Shown here in pieces: positions 1-5,660 of a stretch of DNA of 8,879 bases (position 1 is its first letter; every line of letters starts with the position of its first letter). The translations under genes were made by a program, and so were the position numbers. The DNA comes from Candidatus Bipolaricaulota bacterium. Its GTDB lineage: Bacteria; Bipolaricaulota; Bipolaricaulia; Bipolaricaulales; Bipolaricaulaceae. The notes beneath the pieces are model-generated. The model was not told the origin of the DNA. It saw only the letters and a program-made list of their open reading frames with translations, and searched no databases. The stretch lies in contig JAJOKL010000122.1 of the NCBI GenBank assembly GCA_021129895.1, positions 1-8,879 of the forward strand, in the 5' to 3' direction.

Positions 1-18
1 AGCCGGAGGCCCCCGACG

Positions 19-807
19 CTAAACACGTACCTCGGCGACATACACCTCCACGTCCAGCTCCTCCAGCGCCCGGGCAAGCGAGCCAGGCAGGGGCCGGTCG
101 GGGACGATGGCATCAATGTCGGCAAGGGCAGCGATCTTGCCGTGGGTGACCACCCCGAACTTGGAGCGGTCCACCACCAACACCGTCTTCCTGGCGTGCC
201 GTACTACCTCCGTGGCGGTCTCCGCCTCCTCCAGGGCGGGGATGGTCACCCCGTGTTCCAGCGAAACCCCGTTCGCCCCCAGGAAGGCCAGGTCGAAATA
301 CACCCCGTCCAGGGCTTGCCGAGCCAGCCGCCCCACCATGGCATAGGATACCCCCCTGAGGTACCCGCCGACCACGTACACCTCCACCTGGGGCATCTTG
401 GAGAGCTCCACCGCGTGGGTGAGGGCGTTGGTGAACGCCCGGAAGCGGATCTCCGGAGACAGGTGCTTGACGATCTGCATGGTGGTGGTGCCGTTCCCGA
501 TGAACACGGCCATCCCCTCCTCGATCAGGGAGGCGGCCAGGCGGCCGATCAGGCGCTTCTCCGCCAGGTTAACCGTTTCCTTCTCGTGGTAGGAAGGCTC
601 CGAGGCCAGTGACTCTTTAGCGATGGCCCCGCCGTGGATGCGGATCAGTTCCCCTTCCTGGGCCAGGGCGTTGAGGTCGTTGCGGATGGTCATGGGAGAG
701 ACGGAAAATAGCTCAGACAGCTCAGAGGTACGCACCGCGCCCCGTTCGCGCAGGCGCTCCAGGATGAGCCTCCGCCGCTGCTCGGTGAGCATGTGCTGTT
801 GGTTCAT
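19..807 (-). CDS. DeoR/GlpR-family transcriptional repressor
   Basis: A 262-residue protein of the usual DeoR-family length. Residues about 7-62 form the N-terminal winged helix-turn-helix: the region TSELSELFSVSPMTIRNDL (about 27-45) carries the recognition helix and EGELIRIHGG (51-60) is the wing. Residues about 75-235 are the sugar-phosphate-sensing DeoRC domain, with FIGNGTTT (102-109), TNA (126-128), GGYLRG (147-152), FLGANG (175-180) and the KTVLVVDRSKFG stretch (207-218). Family members usually repress sugar or nucleoside catabolic operons and release DNA on binding a phosphorylated sugar. No sugar gene is visible here, so the target may lie beyond position 1. The ATG at 807 is used; the ATG at 792 (residue 6) gives a start more typical of the family. 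Neither has a clear Shine-Dalgarno site. The gene has its own promoter just upstream and looks separate from the hopanoid operon. Confidence 0.93.
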   Translation of the reverse strand: MNQQHMLTEQRRRLILERLRERGAVRTSELSELFSVSPMTIRNDLNALAQEGELIRIHGGAIAKESLASEPSYHEKETVNLAEKRLIGRLAASLIEEGMAVFIGNGTTTMQIVKHLSPEIRFRAFTNALTHAVELSKMPQVEVYVVGGYLRGVSYAMVGRLARQALDGVYFDLAFLGANGVSLEHGVTIPALEEAETATEVVRHARKTVLVVDRSKFGVVTHGKIAALADIDAIVPDRPLPGSLARALEELDVEVYVAEVRV

Positions 808-827
808 TGTCTTTGTTTGCGATTGTT

Positions 828-856
828 ATTATAGCGTTGCGGGAGGGAGGGGTCAA
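828..856 (-). promoter_or_regulatory. Sigma-70-type promoter for the DeoR gene
   Basis: Read on the minus strand, a -35 box TTGACC (856-851) is followed by a 17-bp spacer and a perfect -10 box TATAAT (833-828). Only one base departs from the TTGACA/TATAAT consensus and the spacing is optimal. The box sits in an A+T pocket within otherwise very G+C-rich DNA. Transcription would start near 820-822, leaving a leader of only about 13-15 nt before the ATG at 807, or about 28-30 nt before the ATG at 792. It lies between the end of the DUF116 gene and the DeoR gene, so the regulator can be expressed apart from the upstream operon. Confidence 0.8.
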
Positions 857-864
857 GTGGGGAG

Positions 865-1326
865 TTACAGGGCAGAAGGGGTCCCCAAACGCAAAAACCG
901 CAAGGCCTTCTCCACGTCCACCTCGGTGTCCACACAGCCGTCCCGCAACAGGGGGAGGGTCAGGACCACCGGCCGCTCTGCCGGGGCCTCCGCGAGGGCC
1001 TGCACTCCCTCTACCAGTTCCTTGTAGCAGGCCACGGCCAGGATGCCAGCTGGCCGTAGCTCCTGTACAAACCGAAGGGCCAGGGCCCCGCCGGGGGCCA
1101 CGCACACTCCTTTGTACCCCAGCCGCTGGGCCTCATCCCGCAGCCGTCCAATGGGACACCTTCTTCGGTGGGGGCAGTCCGGCGGGCATTGCAGCCCCTC
1201 CCGGGTGGTCTTCCCCGGGCAGTCCCCACTCGGGCGCAGGCAATGGGGGAGGAGCAGCACCCGCTCTGCCACCGGAACTCGGGCAAACGCCTCTTCCTCG
1301 TTTAGAACCCGATTATCTGTACGCAT
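865..1326 (-). CDS. Small cysteine-rich DUF116-family protein
   Basis: A 153-residue soluble protein matching the DUF116 pattern: LLLPHCLR (24-31) is followed by a cysteine cluster (Cys29, 36, 47, 51, 57), then Cys75 before APGG, Cys100 in VACYKEL, and a closing RDGCVDTEVD (129-137) with Cys131. Eight cysteines in 153 residues suggest metal or Fe-S binding, but this is inference and the family has no established function. Many DUF116 proteins are longer and carry N-terminal membrane helices; none is present here. The ATG at 1326 overlaps the end of the YjbQ gene by 25 nt and has a GGGAG site 8 nt upstream (1339-1335). It is the last gene of the operon. No intrinsic terminator hairpin is evident before the DeoR gene. 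Confidence 0.85.
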   Translation of the reverse strand: MRTDNRVLNEEEAFARVPVAERVLLLPHCLRPSGDCPGKTTREGLQCPPDCPHRRRCPIGRLRDEAQRLGYKGVCVAPGGALALRFVQELRPAGILAVACYKELVEGVQALAEAPAERPVVLTLPLLRDGCVDTEVDVEKALRFLRLGTPSAL

Positions 1327-1772
1327 ACCTCGCGCTCCCGCGGCCGGTCAAGCTCCACCAAGAAGATCCGCTGCCACCGGCCCAAGATCAGCCTCCCGCC
1401 TGCGATGGGGACGGTCTCGGACGCCCCCAACATGAGATGTTGGCAATGAGCGTGGGCGTTGGGGCATTCGTCCTCGGTCATGTTCTCGGTGCGGATGGAG
1501 AAGTCGTTGTGGCGGTAGTAGAGGTCCCGGGGCGCCACCCGCTTCAGGAACTCCTCCATGTCGGAAAGGAGCAAGGGTTCGTTCTCGTTGATGCGGATGG
1601 CGGCGGTGGTGTGCCGGCAGAACACGGTGGCGGTGCCGGCATGAACGCCGGACTCGGTCACGAGCCTCTGCACTCCATCGGTGATGTCGATGAACTGCGG
1701 TGCCCTGTCGGTGGTCATCCGGAACGAGAGCAATTTCACCACCGGCCGCGGCTCAGTGGAAACCTCCCTCAT
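1302..1772 (-). CDS. YjbQ/UPF0047 family protein
   Basis: A 156-residue protein with the YjbQ (UPF0047) signature throughout: FIDITDGVQ near residue 27, CRHTTAAIRINENEPLL (about 52-68), the YYRHND motif, then PNAHAHCQHLMLGASETVPI and GRWQRIFLVELDRPREREV to the C-terminus. The conserved His, Asn and Glu residues of the fold are present. Family members complement thiamine-phosphate synthase mutants weakly, and their true physiological role is unsettled. The ATG at 1772 shares ATGA with the ispH stop, a standard translational coupling. The family is usually about 130-140 residues; the extra N-terminal stretch before the core means Met19 is a possible alternative start. Its position directly after ispH suggests co-expression with isoprenoid genes but does not show a shared function. 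Confidence 0.92.
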   Translation of the reverse strand: MREVSTEPRPVVKLLSFRMTTDRAPQFIDITDGVQRLVTESGVHAGTATVFCRHTTAAIRINENEPLLLSDMEEFLKRVAPRDLYYRHNDFSIRTENMTEDECPNAHAHCQHLMLGASETVPIAGGRLILGRWQRIFLVELDRPREREVCVQIIGF

Positions 1773-2629
1773 GCTACATCACCCCCTAGCTGGGACAGCC
1801 TGCGGATCACCTGATCGATAACCTCGTCCGGGGTGGAGGCCCCGGCGGTGACGCCCACCCGGGAAAGACCGGAAAGCCAGCTCGGATCGATCTCCTCGGC
1901 GGATTCGATGAAGTAGGTGCGGACCCCGGTTCCCCGGCAGGTCTCGGCGAGCTTGCGGGTGTTGGCCGAATTTCGGGAGCCCACTACGAAGATGGCCTGC
2001 ACCTTGCTCGCGAGCTCCAGGGCCGCTTGGTAACGCCGGCCGGTCTCCGGGCAGGTGGTGTCCACAACCCGCAGGTCCTCCAGGGTGGGGTGGAAGCGGG
2101 CGATGACAGCCCGCACGAAATCCCAGAATGCTTGGCGATCCTTGGTGGTCTGGGAGATGACCGCCAGTTTCCTCGGGAAACGCGGGGGCAGGTCCGCAGG
2201 TTGCAGAGTGGCATAGCCCTTCCCTCCGGTCCAGGACAGGATTCCTCGGACTTCGGGGTGGGCCTCCTCCCCGTAGATGAGCACGGTGTAGCCTTCTTGG
2301 GCAAAGGTGCGGGCGGCCTCTTGGGCCCGCTTCACGATGGGGCAGGTGGTATCGACGAGCTTCAGTCCCCGGCTTTTTATCTCCTGATACACCTCCTGGC
2401 CGGCACCGTGGGCGGTGATGGCCACAGCAGGGCCCTCCACCTCCCCCACCGACCCCGCCACCCGGGCCCCTTTTCGCTCCAGGGCCTCCACCACGTGGGC
2501 GTTGTGGACGATGGCCCCCAGGGTGGCCAAGGGGCCTTCCTGCACCAAGTGCTCCTCCACCATCTGCACCGCCCGCCGCACCCCGGGGCAGAACCCGTAC
2601 ACCCGCGCCAGCTCGATCTTCAACGCCAT
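1769..2629 (-). CDS. ispH: 4-hydroxy-3-methylbut-2-enyl diphosphate reductase
   Basis: IspH (LytB), the last MEP-pathway enzyme, reduces HMBPP to IPP and DMAPP in the cytoplasm with a [4Fe-4S] cluster. The 286-residue protein has the three cluster cysteines, Cys14 (YGFCPGV), Cys96 (DTTCPIV) and Cys193 (DTTCPET). It also has substrate-site residues His42 (VHNAHVV), His74 (TAHG), His124 and the catalytic Glu126 (HPE), then SQTT (159-162), GSRNSANT (217-224) and the C-terminal TAGASTP (261-267). The frame stays open upstream to 3097, but that part overlaps the cyclase gene and has no IspH homology. The ATG at 2629 gives the family N-terminus. Stop and start overlap as TGATG with shc. The only strong Shine-Dalgarno site is 36 nt upstream, separated by four heptad repeats, so initiation may depend on ribosomes finishing shc. 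Confidence 0.97.
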   Translation of the reverse strand: MALKIELARVYGFCPGVRRAVQMVEEHLVQEGPLATLGAIVHNAHVVEALERKGARVAGSVGEVEGPAVAITAHGAGQEVYQEIKSRGLKLVDTTCPIVKRAQEAARTFAQEGYTVLIYGEEAHPEVRGILSWTGGKGYATLQPADLPPRFPRKLAVISQTTKDRQAFWDFVRAVIARFHPTLEDLRVVDTTCPETGRRYQAALELASKVQAIFVVGSRNSANTRKLAETCRGTGVRTYFIESAEEIDPSWLSGLSRVGVTAGASTPDEVIDQVIRRLSQLGGDVA

Positions 2630-4593
2630 CACCCGTGACGCGTGACGCGTGACGCGTGACGCGCAACCTCCTTGCGATACCGGCCCAGGGCCATCAGGGG
2701 GAAGTAGTGGCGGTAGAGGTGATAGCGGATCATGAAGTCGGTGGGAAACCCGGTGCCGGTGAAGTAGGGCTCGTCCCAGGTGCCGTCTTCGTTTTGAGTC
2801 TCGATCAGATATTGGACCCCGCGGCGGGCTGGTTCGGAAAAGGCCTCGCCGGCGGCGATCAGCGCCAAAAGCGCCCAGGCGGTCTGGGAGGCCGTGGAGG
2901 GGCCCCGGCCCCGCAGCTCCTCCCGGTGGTAGGACATCACGTCCTCGCCCCAGCCCCCGTCCTCGTTCTGGCGAGAAAGGAGCCAGTCCACCGCCTGCCG
3001 CACCCGGGGGTCGTCCATGGGGAAGTCGATCGCCTCCAGGGCGGGGAGCACCGCCCCGGTGCCATAGATGTGATTCACCCCCCAACGGCCGAACCAAGAG
3101 CCGTCCTCTTCCTGTTCCCGGAACAGGTATTTCAAGGCCCGGTCAAGGGGCTTGAACCCGCGCCGATACCCGAGCCTGCCCAGGCACTCCACGATGTGGG
3201 CGGTGACGTCCACAGAAGGCGGATCCAAAAGCTCTCCGAAGTCGGCGAACGGGATCTCCCGCAGAAAAACCTTGGTGTTGTCCCGGTCGAACGCCCCCCA
3301 GCCCCCGTTCCGCGACTGCATCCCCAAGAGCCACTCCAGCCCCCGGGAGATGACGAACTCCTTGGCCCGCTCCGGGAGCTCCGTCCCCAGGAGGGCCATC
3401 ATCACCACTGCGGTGTCGTCGGTATCGGGGTACCAGTCGTTATCAAGCTCGAACGCCCAACCTCCCGGGCGGGCTTTGCACTTAACCTGCCAGTCGCCGC
3501 CCACGAAGATCTGCTCGGAAAGGAGCCACTTCCCCGCCTTGACCAGGGCCGGATGCCCTGGCGGAAGCCCGGCGTCCTGCAGGGCGATGGCCGCAAGACC
3601 CGTATCCCACACCGGGGAGATGCAGGACTGCAAGCGAAAGCCCCGCTCGTCCTCGATGGCATAGCGGGAAAAGCCCGCGAGGCCCTTGGCCATGACCGGG
3701 GATTCCAGCGGGTGGCCAAGGACGTAGAGGGCGATGAGGGAGTACACCCAGGGGGGCTGGATCCCGCCCCAGCAGCCATCCGCCTCCTGGCGGGCCACGA
3801 TCCACTCCTCCGCCGCCTTCAGGGCCCGCCGCCTGAGCGGCTTTATGTGCATCCGCTCGTATGCCCGCAGGGCCTTGTCAACAGCGTAGAAGAACCGCCC
3901 CCAGGCGCTCCGCTTCCTGGGCAAGGACAGGTCGGCTTTTTCCCTGCCGCGGGGGAAGAGCTCGTCGATCCGGGCGCGCTCTGGAATGGGGAACACCGGC
4001 TTTTCCACCCGCAGGATGGCAAGCGGCAGGATCGTCCCCCGGGCCCAGGAGGCGAAGGAGTACAGGTTCACCGGAAACCAATCGGGAATGAGCACCAGCT
4101 CCGGGGGGAGCATGGGGGTCGCCTCCCAGGGCCACTCCCCCATGAGCGCCAGCCAGATCTTGGTGAACACCCGGGTCCTCTCCACGCCGCCCTGGGCCAG
4201 GATCCACTCCCTCGCCTTCCGCATCCTGGGGTCCTCGGGGTCCACCCCGGCCAGCTTCAGGGCCACATAGGCCTCCACGGTGGTGGAGAGCTCCCCCGGC
4301 CCGCCGTACCAGTTGGCCCAGAACCCCTCGGGGCGCTGTTCGGAGAGGATGTAGCGGGCGATCTTTTCTGACAGTTCCTGCGTGGAAAGGCCCAGGATGT
4401 GCAGCAAGAAAAGGTGTTCGGCGGTGATGGTGACGTTGGACTCGAGCTCGCCCCACCAGTAGCCCTCGGGGTACTGCCGGGCAAGGAGCCAGTCCACCGC
4501 CCGCTGGATGGCCCCATCGATGTCGTGACGCGTGACGGGCGACGCGTCACGAGCTCCGCCTTTACCCGTTACGCGTAACGCGTTACGCTTCAC
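2629..4593 (-). CDS. shc: Squalene-hopene cyclase
   Basis: The cyclase converts squalene to hopene or diplopterol as a monotopic membrane protein. The 654-residue length suits the family. The protonating DXDD motif is D390-T-D-D393 in DTDDTA, with partner residues Asp462 and His466 in DVTAHIVE matching Asp447 and His451 of the Alicyclobacillus enzyme. At least seven QW motifs are visible: QYPEGYW (40), QRPEGFW (86), QEADGCW (269), QSRNGGW (426), QEEDGSW (494), QNEDGGW (542) and QNEDGTW (600). The only usable in-frame start is the GTG at 4593, which has GGGAGGTG 7 nt upstream and overlaps the end of ispG by 11 nt. Recognisable homology begins only near residue 24. Residues 3-23 and the C-terminal HASRVTRHG are encoded by heptad repeats, so both ends of the protein are repeat-derived. 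Confidence 0.97.
   Translation of the reverse strand: MKRNALRVTGKGGARDASPVTRHDIDGAIQRAVDWLLARQYPEGYWWGELESNVTITAEHLFLLHILGLSTQELSEKIARYILSEQRPEGFWANWYGGPGELSTTVEAYVALKLAGVDPEDPRMRKAREWILAQGGVERTRVFTKIWLALMGEWPWEATPMLPPELVLIPDWFPVNLYSFASWARGTILPLAILRVEKPVFPIPERARIDELFPRGREKADLSLPRKRSAWGRFFYAVDKALRAYERMHIKPLRRRALKAAEEWIVARQEADGCWGGIQPPWVYSLIALYVLGHPLESPVMAKGLAGFSRYAIEDERGFRLQSCISPVWDTGLAAIALQDAGLPPGHPALVKAGKWLLSEQIFVGGDWQVKCKARPGGWAFELDNDWYPDTDDTAVVMMALLGTELPERAKEFVISRGLEWLLGMQSRNGGWGAFDRDNTKVFLREIPFADFGELLDPPSVDVTAHIVECLGRLGYRRGFKPLDRALKYLFREQEEDGSWFGRWGVNHIYGTGAVLPALEAIDFPMDDPRVRQAVDWLLSRQNEDGGWGEDVMSYHREELRGRGPSTASQTAWALLALIAAGEAFSEPARRGVQYLIETQNEDGTWDEPYFTGTGFPTDFMIRYHLYRHYFPLMALGRYRKEVARHASRVTRHG
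2634..2661. repeat. Four perfect tandem copies of CGTGACG
   Basis: Four identical head-to-tail 7-bp units run from 2634 to 2661 (plus-strand CGTGACG, minus-strand CGTCACG). They encode the last residues of the squalene-hopene cyclase (the HASRVTRH stretch) and fill the space just before the ispH start codon. The total of 28 bp is not a multiple of three. Related units occur at two other junctions in this operon. Confidence 0.95.
2662..2676 (-). promoter_or_regulatory. Strong Shine-Dalgarno site in a small hairpin loop, ahead of ispH
   Basis: On the minus strand AAGGAGGT (2673-2666) is a near-perfect anti-16S match. It is flanked by a 5-bp inverted repeat, CGCAA and TTGCG, which would present GGAGG in the loop. 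No start codon lies at a normal distance. The next gene start is the ispH ATG at 2629, 36 nt downstream, with the heptad array between. Without the 28-bp array the spacing would be 8 nt, so this is probably the original ispH ribosome-binding site. Confidence 0.6.
4523..4552 (-). promoter_or_regulatory. 11-bp inverted repeat (possible mRNA hairpin) within shc codons 14-24
   Basis: Positions 4523-4533 pair perfectly with 4542-4552, leaving an 8-nt loop (4534-4541). It is built from oppositely oriented heptads. In the transcript it would be a stable stem about 40 nt after the shc start codon, where structure can slow early elongation. No U-tract follows, so it is not an intrinsic terminator. A regulatory role is inference. 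Confidence 0.5.
4524..4587. repeat. Degenerate CGTGACG/CGTTACG heptad cluster in the 5' end of shc
   Basis: Units CGTGACG at 4524-4530 and 4531-4537, an inverted unit CGTCACG at 4545-4551, then CGTTACG (4567-4573), CGTAACG (4574-4580) and CGTTACG (4581-4587). The last three alternate in orientation and make two overlapping 14-bp perfect palindromes (4567-4580 and 4574-4587). The cluster begins 6 nt after the shc start codon and encodes its first ~24 residues. A 15-bp unrelated stretch (4552-4566) separates the two halves. Confidence 0.9.
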
Positions 4594-5659
4594 CGCTTTT
4601 CACCTCCCGCAGGATCAGGGACACGAGCTCCTCGGCTAGTTTTTCCTCGGGAACTTTCGGCTTAACGACCTGCCCGTGGGCGTAGATGGTGCCGTAGCCC
4701 GAGCCGCCCAAGATGGCGTAGTCGGCCCGTTGGGCCTCCCCCAGGCCGTTCACTGGACAGCCCATGACCGCGATGGTGAGCGGTTTTTCGAGTTGGGAAA
4801 GTTCCTTCCGTATCTCCTCTGCGATCCCCGGGATATCGATCCCGGTGCGGCCGCAGGTGGGGCAAACCACGAAACTCGGGCCGCGCTGCCTCAGCCCCAG
4901 CGCTTTCAGGATCTCCCAGGCCACCTCTACCTCCCGCACCGGGTCCCCGGGGAGGGACACCCGGATGGTGTCCCCGATCCCCTGGGAAAGGAGGATCCCG
5001 ATCCCCACCGCCGACTTCACGATCCCCTCCAGGCCGGTCCCGGGCTCGGTGACCCCCAAATGAAGTGGCCAGTCTCCTTCTTTCGCCACCAGGCGGTTGG
5101 CCTCCACGGTGAGGGCCACATCGTGCGCTTTGAGGGAGATCACGATGTCCCGGAAGCCCGCCTTCTCAAGCAGAGAGACCTCCCACAGGGCGGCCTCGGC
5201 CATCCCCTCCGGGGTGACCTTTCCTCCTTTCAGGAACCGCTCGTCCAGGGAGCCGGCGTTCACCCCCACCCGGATCGGCACCCCCCGCTCGGCCGCCGCC
5301 TGGGCGACCTCCCTGATCCTCTCCGGGGCCCGGATGTTGCCCGGGTTGAGCCGGAGCTTGTCCGCCCCGGCCGCCAGGGCCGCCAGGGCCAAGCGCGGGT
5401 CGTAGTGGATGTCGGCCACGATGGGCAGGGTCACCTCGCGCTTGATCGCAGCGATGGCCTGGGCGGCCGCCATGTCCGGCACCGCCACCCGCACCAGCTC
5501 ACACCCCCCCCTCTGAAGGGCCCGGATCTGGGCCACCGTGGCCCCCACGTCCCGGGTGTCGGTGTTGGTCATGGACTGGACCACGATGGGACTCCCCCCA
5601 CCGATGCTTAGGTCTCCCACCCTGACCACCCTCGTCAGGCGTCGGGCGTCCCGCGTCAC
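4583..5659 (-). CDS. ispG: 4-hydroxy-3-methylbut-2-en-1-yl diphosphate synthase
   Basis: IspG (GcpE) carries out the penultimate MEP step, converting MEcPP to HMBPP with a [4Fe-4S] cluster. At 358 residues it is the ordinary bacterial two-domain form. The TIM-barrel half has VRVGDLSIGGG (12-22), QSMTNTDT (28-35), ADIHYD (82-87), LRLNPGNI (102-109) and RVGVNAGSLDERF (130-142). The C-terminal half has cluster ligands Cys266 and Cys269 (CPTCGRTGID), Cys301 (MGCPVNG) and Glu308. The usual NGPGE motif reads NGLGE here. The GTG at 5659 is chosen because it shares GTGA with the hpnG stop and leaves the normal short leader before the RVG motif. The open frame continues upstream to 6835 but only as an out-of-frame shadow of hpnG and hpnH. 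The start codon lies inside a heptad repeat unit. Confidence 0.96.
   Translation of the reverse strand: MTRDARRLTRVVRVGDLSIGGGSPIVVQSMTNTDTRDVGATVAQIRALQRGGCELVRVAVPDMAAAQAIAAIKREVTLPIVADIHYDPRLALAALAAGADKLRLNPGNIRAPERIREVAQAAAERGVPIRVGVNAGSLDERFLKGGKVTPEGMAEAALWEVSLLEKAGFRDIVISLKAHDVALTVEANRLVAKEGDWPLHLGVTEPGTGLEGIVKSAVGIGILLSQGIGDTIRVSLPGDPVREVEVAWEILKALGLRQRGPSFVVCPTCGRTGIDIPGIAEEIRKELSQLEKPLTIAVMGCPVNGLGEAQRADYAILGGSGYGTIYAHGQVVKPKVPEEKLAEELVSLILREVKSGEA
4601..4608 (-). promoter_or_regulatory. Shine-Dalgarno site that fixes the shc GTG start
   Basis: GGGAGGTG lies at 4608-4601, inside the last codons of ispG and 7 nt before the GTG at 4593. It supports a GTG start even though the first 24 residues lack cyclase homology. 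Confidence 0.8.
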
Positions 5660-5660
5660 G
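5633..5660. repeat. Four degenerate heptads at the hpnG/ispG junction
   Basis: CGTCAGG (5633-5639), CGTCGGG (5640-5646), CGTCCCG (5647-5653) and CGTCACG (5654-5660) follow in exact 7-bp register, all sharing CGTC. The last is identical to the minus-strand unit of the perfect array near 2650. They encode ispG residues 1-9 and contain both the ispG start and the hpnG stop. Because the units are diverged, this is less secure than the other two clusters. Confidence 0.65.

Noticed and set aside
808..864. Intrinsic terminator for the hopanoid operon
   Set aside because: No hairpin followed by a T-run was found on the minus strand in this gap; the notable element is the promoter.
807..1814. 335-residue plus-strand frame across the DeoR promoter, DUF116 and YjbQ genes
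   Set aside because: It is opposite two recognised families and crosses the intergenic promoter. No domain is visible.
2634..2661. CRISPR array or mobile-element end
   Set aside because: The units are 7 bp with no spacers and there is no transposase or target-site duplication. It is a simple tandem repeat.
2630..3097. N-terminal extension of IspH to 442 residues
   Set aside because: The added part lies wholly within shc in another frame, has a low-complexity Pro/Gly/Arg composition and no IspH homology. The ATG at 2629 gives the normal N-terminus.
2656..4371. 571-residue open frame on the plus strand opposite shc
   Set aside because: High G+C opens long antisense frames. This one mirrors the cyclase codons, is rich in Pro, Gly and His, and has no recognisable domain.
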